Notes: generated by a model from the letters alone, not told the origin. A stretch of DNA of 6,215 nt from an uncultured Phascolarctobacterium sp. (GCA_900551335.1 URVO01000082.1:1-6215), one strand, 5' to 3'; numbered from the stretch's first letter, positions 1 through 5,543 are shown. Made by a program: numbers and translations.

Positions 1-347
1 TTTTTGTGCGTGATGACAAAAAGAGCAGCTATTATCTCATAACTGTGCGAGGCAGCAAGCGTGTGGACTTGCAGGAGTTTCGCAAGTCTTATGGCACGCG
101 CCGCTTGAGCTTTGCTTCGGCAGAGGATTTGGGGCGTTTGCTGGGACTTTTTCCTGGCAGCGTTACGCCTCTTGGCTTATTGAATAATACAGAGAAGAAC
201 GTGAAGCTGTTTTTGGACAGCGATTTTGGCGAAGATGATTTAATAGGCGTGCATCCGAATGAAAACACAGCGACCGTTTGGCTGAGGGCGGGGGACTTAG
301 TCCGCCTTATTCGTGAGCATGGCAATGAGGTGGAGCTTATAAAGTAA
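1..347 (+). CDS. Prolyl-tRNA editing protein (YbaK/ProXp-ala-like deacylase), 5' partial
   Basis: A free-standing editing domain related to the prolyl-tRNA synthetase INS domain. The family hydrolyses mischarged tRNA-Pro in the cytoplasm. The reading frame is open to the left edge (frame of base 3). A GTG at base 6 could be read as a start, but the preceding codon gives Phe-Val-Arg-Asp-Asp-Lys-Lys, which fits the interior strand of these proteins, so I read the gene as cut by the window. Counting from base 6, the conserved GSVTPLGLLN loop lies at residues 51-60 and HPNENTAT at 83-90. Both are typical of the ProXp-ala/PrdX branch, which clears Ala-tRNA-Pro; the exact substrate is inferred. About 113 residues are present, against roughly 160-170 for the full family, so about one third is missing. 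The stop at 345-347 lies inside the convergent toxin gene (11 bp overlap), and no intrinsic terminator is visible after it. Confidence 0.88.
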   Translation, partial: FVRDDKKSSYYLITVRGSKRVDLQEFRKSYGTRRLSFASAEDLGRLLGLFPGSVTPLGLLNNTEKNVKLFLDSDFGEDDLIGVHPNENTATVWLRAGDLVRLIREHGNEVELIK

Positions 348-915
348 AGAGTTCTTTACTTATATATTCATCGTAGAGTTTTTCTGCGTATTTGAAATCT
401 ATTACATGCTCTAGATAACCGGGCTTTTTTCTTGATGTAGCGAATAAAACATCTTCTTTTGTCTTTTGATTGTACAGAATAGATGCATGTCGAGAAATTA
501 GCTTTTGATTTTTTCTGATAAACTCGTATTCCTTTTCAACTAGAATTTTATAATTCCTATTAGGTTCCTTATTAATATCGTAGTAAGAAATTGCTTGAAC
601 AGGGACGGGAATCATATTGCTGAATTTCAGTGTACCCTTCAATTCTAAAACACCATTTTTATTTTTACTTGTGATACGAATTATGGGAATGATACTTTTG
701 CGGATAGCCTTTTCTCCATTAGAAATCAGATAATCACTGTTTTTAGGGGATGAAAGAGGAACGTAATAGTTATATTCATTAACAGTTAATACAATGCCGA
801 TATATTTTTTAGGGAATGCAGCGCTTTCCTTGTTATCAAATATGTTTTGAAAATTAGGCTGTTGACGTAAGTAGTCTATGTATTTACTGTCTATGGTATA
901 AAGCTTTAGATTCAT
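337..915 (-). CDS. Type III toxin-antitoxin system toxin, ToxN/AbiQ-family endoribonuclease
   Basis: A 192-residue endoribonuclease expected to cut cellular RNA unless held by the antitoxin RNA encoded just upstream. The match to ToxN/AbiQ covers the whole protein. It includes the N-terminal LKLYTIDSKYIDYL (3-16), KKYIGIVL (36-43), the signature PLSSPK (53-58), FSNMIPVP in the middle, and the helical YEFIRKNQKLISRHASILYN. Against Pectobacterium ToxN, S55, S56 and K58 align with catalytic T52, S53 and K55, and K36 with K33. The equivalent of Y29 falls near A32 and is not conserved. I chose ATG 915-913 because GGAAAGGA (929-922) precedes it by 7 nt. An in-frame ATG at 960 would start inside the terminator stem and add 15 residues foreign to the family. 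By eye the gene is strongly AT-rich beside GC-rich neighbours, which suggests horizontal acquisition. Its last 11 bp overlap the convergent tRNA-editing gene. I do not assign it to the toxIN, cptIN or tenpIN subfamily. Confidence 0.92.
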   Translation of the reverse strand: MNLKLYTIDSKYIDYLRQQPNFQNIFDNKESAAFPKKYIGIVLTVNEYNYYVPLSSPKNSDYLISNGEKAIRKSIIPIIRITSKNKNGVLELKGTLKFSNMIPVPVQAISYYDINKEPNRNYKILVEKEYEFIRKNQKLISRHASILYNQKTKEDVLFATSRKKPGYLEHVIDFKYAEKLYDEYISKELFTL

Positions 916-929
916 GAGAATTCCTTTCC

Positions 930-964
930 AGAAAAAGAAAAAGAGGCGAGTACTACTCACCTCT
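930..964 (-). terminator. Intrinsic terminator between antitoxin RNA and toxin gene
   Basis: On the minus strand AGAGGTGAG (964-956), loop TAGTA and CTCGCCTCT (950-942) form a 9-bp stem with one G-U pair, followed by the U-rich run TTTTTCTTTTTC. It lies between the repeats and the toxin ribosome binding site. This is the standard type III position, where partial read-through sets a high ratio of antitoxin to toxin mRNA. Confidence 0.9.
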
Positions 965-971
965 TAACCTG

Positions 972-1077
972 CCTTCACTTAGTGGTGGAAAGCAACCTGA
1001 ATTTACAGTCTCACATTTATTGGTAGTGAAACACCAGAAGATTAAAGTCCCACACTTTTGGTGGTGGAATACCAGAA
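972..1077 (-). repeat. Antitoxin tandem repeats, three units with 38-nt period
   Basis: On the minus strand the units begin at 1077 (TTCTGGTATTCC), 1039 (TTCTGGTGTTTC) and 1001 (TTCAGGTTGCTTTCC), exactly 38 nt apart. Units 1 and 2 are the most alike. Unit 3 is more diverged and shorter at its 3' end. A fourth partial match (GGCAGGT, 973-967) follows at a spacing of only 28 nt and runs into the terminator stem. The units are contiguous with no variable spacers, which separates them from a CRISPR array. Confidence 0.85.
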
Positions 1078-1078
1078 G

Positions 1079-1094
1079 GATAAGTTGCCTTATC
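1079..1094 (-). other. GNRA-capped hairpin at the 5' end of the antitoxin RNA
   Basis: On the minus strand GATAAG (1094-1089), GCAA (1088-1085) and CTTATC (1084-1079) form a perfect 6-bp stem closed by a GNRA tetraloop. It sits at or within one base of the predicted transcription start. Such a structure would shield the RNA 5' end from decay. That role is inferred; the pairing is direct from sequence. Confidence 0.6.
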
Positions 1095-1101
1095 TATTAA
1101 T

Positions 1102-1130
1102 AATATACATGATAATTCGCTTCTTGTCAA
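1102..1130 (-). promoter_or_regulatory. Sigma-A promoter of the toxin-antitoxin locus
   Basis: On the minus strand a perfect TTGACA -35 (1130-1125) is followed by a 17-bp spacer and a TATATT -10 (1107-1102). Transcription should start at about 1095-1094. This strong promoter fits the need for excess antitoxin RNA over toxin. Its -35 is separated by 7 bp from the -35 of the divergent promoter at 1138-1166. Confidence 0.85.
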
Positions 1131-1137
1131 TCGTGCT

Positions 1138-1166
1138 TTGCTTTTCTCACCGTTACGTGTTATACT
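1138..1166 (+). promoter_or_regulatory. Probable promoter of the ArsC/Spx-family gene
   Basis: TTGCTT (1138-1143), a 17-bp spacer and TATACT (1161-1166), giving a start near 1173 and a leader of about 50 nt. A 6-bp inverted repeat, AAGTAA/TTACTT with a 4-bp gap (1171-1186), overlaps the predicted start and could be an operator. That role is only a suggestion. Confidence 0.6.
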
Positions 1167-1224
1167 TATGAAGTAATAGTTTACTTATATTCATAATAAA
1201 GTTTAAGAACAGGAGTTGATTTAT

Positions 1225-1575
1225 ATGCTGTTTGTCGAATATCCCAAGTGCTCTACCTGTCAAAAGGCGAAGAAGTGGCTGGATGAGCATGGTCTGACCT
1301 ATGAGGACCGTCATATTGTGGAAGATAATCCGACCTATGAGGAGCTTAAGGATTGGTATACACGCAGCGGTCTGCCGCTGAAGCGCTTTTTCAATACCAG
1401 CGGCCTGAAGTATAAGGCTTTGCAGCTTAAGGATAAGCTGCCGTCGATGAGCGAGGATGAGCAGCTCAAGCTTCTGGCAACTGATGGTATGCTTGTGAAG
1501 CGCCCTGTTATCGTTATGGAGGACAAGGTGCTGACCGGCTTTAAGCCTGCGGAGTGGGAGGAAAAGCTTCTGTAA
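1225..1575 (+). CDS. ArsC/Spx-family thioredoxin-fold protein (arsenate reductase-like)
   Basis: A 116-residue protein of the ArsC/Spx/YffB family, which has a thioredoxin-like fold and a redox-active N-terminal cysteine. Visible features are CSTC (C9, C12) after the first strand, the FFNTSGLKYK segment at 55-64, and the KRPVIV segment with R93-P94. The length matches the family (about 110-130). The CxxC pair resembles Spx/MgsR and related redox proteins more than classical glutaredoxin-linked ArsC, which uses one cysteine. A true arsenate reductase role is therefore unproven, and no other ars genes are nearby. ATG 1225 is chosen because AGGAG (1211-1215) precedes it by 9 nt; a TTG at 1216 directly abuts that site. 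The gene is divergent from the toxin-antitoxin locus and ends in a strong terminator. It is probably a single-gene unit; function in redox stress is inferred. Confidence 0.85.
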   Translation: MLFVEYPKCSTCQKAKKWLDEHGLTYEDRHIVEDNPTYEELKDWYTRSGLPLKRFFNTSGLKYKALQLKDKLPSMSEDEQLKLLATDGMLVKRPVIVMEDKVLTGFKPAEWEEKLL

Positions 1576-1581
1576 GCTGCC

Positions 1582-1613
1582 AAGGAGATGGATGCAAGTC
1601 TGTCTCCTTTTTT
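1582..1613 (+). terminator. Intrinsic terminator after the ArsC/Spx-family gene
   Basis: AAGGAGATGGA (1582-1592), loop TGCAAG and TCTGTCTCCTT (1599-1609) form an 11-bp stem with two G-U pairs, and the run of six T ends at 1613. It starts 6 nt after the upstream stop codon. The next gene's ribosome binding site begins only 5 nt after the U-tract, so the hairpin also lies in what would be that gene's leader. Confidence 0.85.
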
Positions 1614-1628
1614 AGATTGGAGGATACT

Positions 1629-3251
1629 ATGAACTTTACTTTTGATGCACAGGAATATAAATACGCTTCGCGCCGTCGCGTAGTCCATGCGAAGCGCGGC
1701 ATGGTCTGCACCTCGCAGCCGCTTGCTGCGCAGGCAGGCCTGACGATTTTGCAGCAGGGCGGCAACGCGATTGATGCGGCGATTGCTACGGCTATCTGCC
1801 AGACGATTGTGGAGCCGACGAACAACGGCCTTGGTAGCGATTGCTTTGCGCTCGTGTGGACGGGCGGCAAGCTGCATGGCTTAAACGGCAGCGGCTATGC
1901 TCCGCAGCGCCTGACGCCGGAGGCTGTGGCTGCCAGCGGTGCGACGGAGAAGATGCCGCTGCGCGGCTGGGAGGCAGTGACGGTTCCCGGTGCGCCTTCG
2001 GCCTGGGCAGAGCTACATAAGCGCTTTGGCCGCTTGCCCTTTGCGAAGCTGTTTGAGCCGGCAATTTATTATGCGGAGCAGGGCTATCCTGTTTCTCCGA
2101 TTGTGGCGCGCTTCTGGCAGGAGGGCATCGACGCGCTCACTCCTCATAAAAATAATCCTGCAATTGCGCCGTGGTTCGCGACCTTTGATGTGCATGGCAA
2201 CGGCGTAGCGCCGCAGACGGGCGAGCTGGTTACGTTGCCTTACCATGCGAAAACGCTGCGGATTTTGGCGGACAGCTATTGCGAGAGCTATTATCGCGGT
2301 GAGCTGGCGCAGAGGCTGGTGGAGTTCAGCAACAAGACGGGCGGCTATCTTTCCTTGGAGGATTTGGCTGATTACCGTGCGGAATGGGTGGAGCCGGTGC
2401 ATATCAATTACCACGGCTATGACGTATGGGAGATGCCGCCGAATGGTCATGGTATTACGGCGCTCATGGCGCTGAACATTTTGAAGGATATGGAAATCGG
2501 CGCGAAGGATACGGGCGACACCTTCCATAAGCAGATTGAGGCGATGAAGCTGGCGTTTGCCGACGGCATGCACTATATCGCTGACCCGCGTTATATGCAG
2601 ACGAGGGTGGAGGAGCTGCTGAGCGACGCTTATGCTGCGCAAAGGCGTGCGCTGATTGGCGAGACGGCGCTGGAGCCGACGCATGGCAAGCCGTTTTGCG
2701 GCGGCACGGTTTATCTGTGTACTGCTGATGGCGAGGGCAATATGGTTTCGTTCATCCAGAGCAATTATAAGGATTTTGGCAGCGGCATCGTGCTGCCCGG
2801 CTATGGCATTAACCTTAATGACCGAGGCGCAGGCTTCAGCCTGAATCCTGAGCTTGATGATTATCTGGCACCGCGCAAGAAGCCTTATCATACGATTATC
2901 CCCGGCTTTTTGACGCATGAGGGCGAGGCTGTGGGGCCGTTCGGTGTTATGGGCGCGTATATGCAGCCGCAGGGCCATGTGCAGGTGATTATGAATACGG
3001 TGGACTGGCTGCTGAATCCGCAATCTGCGCTTGATGCTCCACGCTGGCAGTGGATTGCCGGCAAGGAGATTTGGCTGGAGAGCAGCGTGGCGCCGGAGGT
3101 TGTCGAGGATTTGCGCCGCCGCGGGCATGAGGTGCGCGTGCTGGAGGATGATACGACGTTCGGCCGGGGCGAGATTATCTGGCGCGACAGCAACGGAGTG
3201 TTGGCGGGGGCGACGGAGCCTAGGGCAGATGGGGTGGTAGCAGCCTGGTAG
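1629..3251 (+). CDS. Gamma-glutamyltransferase family protein, YwrD-like, cytoplasmic
   Basis: A 540-residue member of the gamma-glutamyltranspeptidase family of N-terminal nucleophile enzymes, which transfer or hydrolyse gamma-glutamyl groups of glutathione and related amides. The precursor normally cuts itself before a catalytic threonine. Here that residue is most likely T360 in CGGTVYLCTAD. Other family blocks are GGNAIDAAIA near the N-terminus, VPGAPSAWAELHKRFG, the GSGIVLPGYGINLNDRG region after the nucleophile, and FGVMGAYMQPQGHVQ. The C-terminal half closely resembles Bacillus subtilis YwrD as I remember it. There is no signal peptide, since the start is MNFTFDAQEYKYASRRRVV, so the protein should stay in the cytoplasm, unlike classical secreted GGT. 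ATG 1629 follows GGAGG (1619-1623) by 5 nt; the frame continues upstream to 1554 but only across the previous gene. The physiological substrate is unknown. No promoter is visible in the short gap before it. Confidence 0.9.
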   Translation: MNFTFDAQEYKYASRRRVVHAKRGMVCTSQPLAAQAGLTILQQGGNAIDAAIATAICQTIVEPTNNGLGSDCFALVWTGGKLHGLNGSGYAPQRLTPEAVAASGATEKMPLRGWEAVTVPGAPSAWAELHKRFGRLPFAKLFEPAIYYAEQGYPVSPIVARFWQEGIDALTPHKNNPAIAPWFATFDVHGNGVAPQTGELVTLPYHAKTLRILADSYCESYYRGELAQRLVEFSNKTGGYLSLEDLADYRAEWVEPVHINYHGYDVWEMPPNGHGITALMALNILKDMEIGAKDTGDTFHKQIEAMKLAFADGMHYIADPRYMQTRVEELLSDAYAAQRRALIGETALEPTHGKPFCGGTVYLCTADGEGNMVSFIQSNYKDFGSGIVLPGYGINLNDRGAGFSLNPELDDYLAPRKKPYHTIIPGFLTHEGEAVGPFGVMGAYMQPQGHVQVIMNTVDWLLNPQSALDAPRWQWIAGKEIWLESSVAPEVVEDLRRRGHEVRVLEDDTTFGRGEIIWRDSNGVLAGATEPRADGVVAAW

Positions 3252-3257
3252 TGAAAT

Positions 3258-3439
3258 AAGACGAGCTATAAAGCACCATCTGCTTCACAATCCCTCCTAG
3301 ACGTACCTCTAGTACGCCTTCGTCGTGATTGCTCGCATCTGGTACTCTCTAGCTCGTCTTTGTATGCTTTAATACATATTCAACGTATCTATCGCCTTCG
3401 TCGTGATTGCTCGTATCTGGCACTCTCTAGCTCGTCTTT
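3258..3439. repeat. Imperfect 103-bp palindrome with a duplicated right arm
   Basis: This fills most of the 278-bp gene-free gap between the transferase and transporter genes. AAGACGAGCTA (3258-3268) is the exact reverse complement of TAGCTCGTCTT (3350-3360). Pairing continues imperfectly inward (about 26 of 35 positions by hand alignment) to a perfect inner stem, CGTAC (3302-3306) with GTACG (3312-3316), around the loop CTCTA. The right arm 3315-3361 recurs at 3393-3439 with 45 of 47 bases identical, a 78-bp period, and weaker similarity continues past both copies. The left arm can therefore pair with either right arm. It could be a MITE-like or REP-like dispersed element, or serve as a 3' processing or termination structure. 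No open frame is credible here. Confidence 0.75.
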
Positions 3440-3454
3440 ATATAGTTTAATATA

Positions 3455-3483
3455 TTGATTTTACAAAGTCCCTGTGCTATAAT
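3455..3483 (+). promoter_or_regulatory. Sigma-A promoter of the SotB-like transporter gene
   Basis: TTGATT (3455-3460), a 17-bp spacer and a perfect TATAAT (3478-3483) preceded by TG at 3475-3476, making an extended -10. Transcription should start near 3490, giving a leader of about 40 nt. It lies just after the second copy of the repeat arm. Confidence 0.8.
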
Positions 3484-3528
3484 AATTTCCGCATTTTTAT
3501 TTGTTGTTTTAATGAGGAGATTATTACT

Positions 3529-4713
3529 ATGGAGAATAAGCTGACCTTGAAGGAATGGCTGCCTTTAATCGGCATGACTGTTTCTGCTTTCATTTTTAAT
3601 ACTTCGGAGTTCATGCCTATCGGCCTGCTGACAGATATTGCTGCGGATTTTCAGATGACAGAGGCGCAGGCTGGTATGCTGATTACGATTTATGCTTATG
3701 TCGTGATGCTGATGTCGCTGCCGCTGATGATTCTTGCTTCGCGCTATCCGCTGCGCAAACTGCTGCTGGCGACTATCAGCCTGTTCGCGGTGTCGCATGT
3801 GGCTTCGGCGTTCGCCGGCGGCTTTTGGTCGCTGATGCTGTCGCGTATCGGCGTGGCCTTTGCGCATTCTATTTTCTGGTCGGTGGCTTCACCGATTGCG
3901 GTGCGGCTGGTGAGCGGGCCGTTTAAGGCGCTGGCGATGAGCATGATTGTTACGGGTACGGCGATTGCAATTATCGTCGGTCTGCCGCTGGGACGTATCA
4001 TCGGCCTGTACGTGGGCTGGCGTATGGCGTTCATGTGCATTGCGGTGATTGCCTTTGCGGTGCTGGCATATATGACGTTTGTTTTTCCACAGCTGGAAAA
4101 GAGCGAGCCGTTTACGCTGAAGCAGCTGCCTGAGCTGCTCAAAAACAAGGTGCTCGTGGGCCTGTATATTATGGCGTGGCTGCTGCCGACAGGCTATTAT
4201 ACGGCATACAGCTATATTGAGCCGTATCTGAAGCAGGTGGCGCTCATGGACGATGCGTGGATTACGGTGACGCTGGTTATCTTCGGCGCTGCCGGCTTGC
4301 TGGGCAGTGCGGCCTTCTCCAAGTGGTATGACAGGTGCCGCTTCCATTTCTTCCGTGCGACGGTGCTGGGCGTTGCTGTCGTGCTGCTGCTGCTCTATCC
4401 GTTGAGCTTTAATCATTATCTGCTTGTAGCTTTGTGCGCTGTCTGGGGTATTTTCGTGACGGCGTTCAACGTTGTCGGACAGGCGGAGCTGCTGCGCACG
4501 ACGACGATGAGCACCTCGGCGGTGGCGATGTCGATTTACTCGGGCATTTATAACCTGGGCATTGGCAGCGGCAGCTATCTGGGCGGACTTATCTGCACGC
4601 ACGCGTCCATTGCTTATATCGGCTTGGGCGGCGGTGCGATTGTGCTGCTTTCCTTCGGCTATTGCGTGCTGCGTCTGGTGCGCAACATGCGTAAGCAGGA
4701 GTCTGAAAACTAA
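3529..4713 (+). CDS. Major facilitator superfamily efflux transporter, SotB-like
   Basis: A 394-residue inner-membrane protein with about twelve hydrophobic segments, the normal size for a 12-TM MFS drug/sugar antiporter. Similarity to Escherichia coli SotB (YdeA) runs throughout: AFIFNTSEFMPIGLLTDIA (20-38), LTIYAYVVMLMSLPLM-type TM2, SRIGVAFAHSIFWS in TM4, GLPLGRIIGLYVGWRMAF in TM5, TAYSYIEPYLKQ at the start of the second half, and IYSGIYNLGIGSGSYLGG near the end. SotB exports sugars such as arabinose and IPTG by proton exchange. Export of small sugars or related solutes is likely here, but the substrate is inferred. ATG 3529 follows GAGGAG (3514-3519) by 9 nt. The gene has its own promoter and is followed by tandem terminators, so it is probably monocistronic. 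No regulator gene adjoins it. Confidence 0.9.
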   Translation: MENKLTLKEWLPLIGMTVSAFIFNTSEFMPIGLLTDIAADFQMTEAQAGMLITIYAYVVMLMSLPLMILASRYPLRKLLLATISLFAVSHVASAFAGGFWSLMLSRIGVAFAHSIFWSVASPIAVRLVSGPFKALAMSMIVTGTAIAIIVGLPLGRIIGLYVGWRMAFMCIAVIAFAVLAYMTFVFPQLEKSEPFTLKQLPELLKNKVLVGLYIMAWLLPTGYYTAYSYIEPYLKQVALMDDAWITVTLVIFGAAGLLGSAAFSKWYDRCRFHFFRATVLGVAVVLLLLYPLSFNHYLLVALCAVWGIFVTAFNVVGQAELLRTTTMSTSAVAMSIYSGIYNLGIGSGSYLGGLICTHASIAYIGLGGGAIVLLSFGYCVLRLVRNMRKQESEN

Positions 4714-4753
4714 GCTGCTGTTGGGATAAAATTAACTTCATAAACTAAAAAAT

Positions 4754-4792
4754 GGCTAGAATTTAAGAGCTTTCTCAAATTCTAGCCGTTTT
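4754..4792. terminator. Terminator after the transporter gene, probably bidirectional
   Basis: GGCTAGAATTT (4754-4764) and AAATTCTAGCC (4777-4787) form a perfect 11-bp stem, with a small inner GAG/CTC pairing around CTTT. TTTT follows on the plus strand. Six A precede the stem (4747-4752), giving a T-run on the minus strand. It can end the transporter transcript and also that of the convergent carbonic anhydrase-like gene. Confidence 0.85.
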
Positions 4793-4821
4793 GCTTTATG
4801 CAATTAAAAATTTTTCGTGTA

Positions 4822-4855
4822 AGGCTGGGTTTGGACCCAGCCTCTTTATTTTATA
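4822..4855 (+). terminator. Second hairpin in the convergent gap
   Basis: AGGCTGGGT (4822-4830), loop TTGG and ACCCAGCCT (4835-4843) make a perfect 9-bp stem followed by the T-rich CTTTATTTTAT on the plus strand. It lies 8 bp from the stop codon of the minus-strand gene. On the minus strand no T-run follows directly, so it acts there at most as a 3' stabilising stem. Confidence 0.7.
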
Positions 4856-5402
4856 CGATTTGCTCACCGTGGTAGCGTTCGCCGTCGTTGTCAGGCAGCA
4901 GACCATAGCGCTCTGTCCACAGGGTTTTGTATTTCAGTGCCTGTGCATGGATAGCGTCCAGGCCTTTGTCGTCAAGCTTTTTGATAACCTTGGCAGGAAT
5001 GCCGGCTACGAGAGAGTAGGGCGGCACGATGGTGCCCTTGGTTACAACTGCGCCGGCAGCGACGATGGAGCCGTGACCGATAACTGCGCCGTCGAGCACG
5101 GTGGAATGCATGCCGATGAGGCAGTGGTCTTCGACGGTGCAGGCATGCAGCAGTGCGCAGTGGCCGACGGTAACAAAATCACCGACGATGCAGGCATATT
5201 TATCAGCAACGTGCAGCACGCTGTTATCCTGAATGTTGCTGTAGCGGCCAACCTCGATGCGGTTGACGTCGCCGCGGATGGTTACGCCCGGCCAGACGCT
5301 GGCATATTCCTTGAGCTCAACCTTGCCGATAAGGGTGGCAGTGTTGAATGCATAGGCTTTTTCATCAATTTTGGGAGCTTGTCCTTCAAACTTAAAAATC
5401 AT
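4851..5402 (-). CDS. Gamma carbonic anhydrase family protein (left-handed beta-helix)
   Basis: A 183-residue protein of the gamma carbonic anhydrase/YrdA/PaaY group. Repeated hexapeptide-like turns form a left-handed beta-helix from about residue 20 to 135, followed by a C-terminal helix. The three zinc-ligand histidines are present: H64 in SVLHV, and H81 and H86 in [10 protein letters not shown], with the family's 5-residue spacing between the last two. R43 and D45 of the RGD motif, and Q58, fit the conserved acidic and subunit-contact residues. The acidic loop of archaeal Cam is absent, as in most bacterial homologues, many of which have weak or no measured CO2 hydration activity. The enzyme activity is therefore uncertain. 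It should act as a cytoplasmic homotrimer. ATG 5402 follows GGTGAT (5411-5406), which matches the 3' part of the Shine-Dalgarno consensus. Confidence 0.9.
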   Translation of the reverse strand: MIFKFEGQAPKIDEKAYAFNTATLIGKVELKEYASVWPGVTIRGDVNRIEVGRYSNIQDNSVLHVADKYACIVGDFVTVGHCALLHACTVEDHCLIGMHSTVLDGAVIGHGSIVAAGAVVTKGTIVPPYSLVAGIPAKVIKKLDDKGLDAIHAQALKYKTLWTERYGLLPDNDGERYHGEQIV

Positions 5403-5427
5403 ATTATCACCACTTTCTAAAATTGAA

Positions 5428-5442
5428 CCGTCATCATGACGG
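5428..5442. other. Short perfect hairpin in the carbonic anhydrase-like gene leader
   Basis: CCGTCA (5428-5433), TCA, TGACGG (5437-5442) is a 6-bp inverted repeat with a 3-nt loop, 25 bp upstream of the start codon. It lies between the candidate promoter and the ribosome binding site and has no T-run. It could be an operator or a leader stem; no role is assigned. Confidence 0.45.
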
Positions 5443-5474
5443 CAAGAGGAATAGCGAATTGTTCTTGCAACTAT

Positions 5475-5503
5475 ATTATTATATGAGCAGGCGCTAAAGT
5501 CAA
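5475..5503 (-). promoter_or_regulatory. Candidate promoter of the carbonic anhydrase-like gene
   Basis: On the minus strand TTGACT (5503-5498) is followed by an AT-rich block holding several overlapping -10-like hexamers. AATAAT (5480-5475) gives a 17-bp spacer; a better-looking TATAAT lies at 14 bp. The gap to the upstream HTH gene is 141 bp and shows no terminator, so read-through from that gene is also possible. Confidence 0.55.
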
Positions 5504-5543
5504 GACATTCACACTTATTTTGCAGATGTGACAGATTGGATTA

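Larger units (their letters stand above)
930..1095 (-). ncRNA. Type III antitoxin RNA (ToxI-like repeat RNA)
   Basis: Predicted antitoxin transcript. It begins at about 1095, seven bases after a consensus -10, and ends at the terminator before the toxin gene. It contains a 5' hairpin (1094-1079) and three tandem units of 38 nt, with no credible open frame. In known type III systems the repeat RNA is processed by its own toxin into single units, each folding as a pseudoknot that binds and inhibits the toxin. All three units share a TTC(T/A)GGT start, a CAC(C/T)AC(C/T)A centre and a TG..(G)G end. GGT can pair with downstream ACC, and CAC with downstream GTG, in every unit, which is compatible with a compact interlocked fold. 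The fold is inferred and not calculated. The identification rests on position, repeats and the ToxN-like gene downstream. Confidence 0.87.

Noticed and set aside
916..960. N-terminal extension of the toxin to an upstream ATG at 960
   Set aside because: The extra 15 residues are encoded by the terminator stem and its U-tract, have no good ribosome binding site, and do not match the family start at MNLKLYTI.
972..1077. CRISPR array
   Set aside because: The 38-nt units are directly adjacent with no unique spacers, number only three, and lie in the antitoxin position before a ToxN-like gene with no cas genes in the window.
1216..1224. TTG start at 1216 for the ArsC/Spx-family gene
   Set aside because: It directly abuts the AGGAG site, leaving no spacing for initiation; ATG 1225 has normal spacing and fits the family N-terminus.
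2013..3128. Minus-strand open frame of 371 codons inside the gamma-glutamyltransferase gene
   Set aside because: Its translation is rich in Arg, His and Gln with no family resemblance, as expected from the reverse of a GC-rich gene.
3258..3439. Integron attC site or insertion sequence
   Set aside because: No integron core sites, transposase frame or target duplication can be seen; only the palindrome and arm duplication are supported.
3889..4602. Minus-strand open frame of 237 codons inside the transporter gene
   Set aside because: It is antisense to conserved membrane segments, and its composition (many His, Arg, Gln, Asn) is typical of a shadow frame.
4791..5420. Plus-strand open frame of 209 codons
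   Set aside because: It is the antisense of the carbonic anhydrase-like gene, which has clear family motifs and a ribosome binding site on the minus strand.
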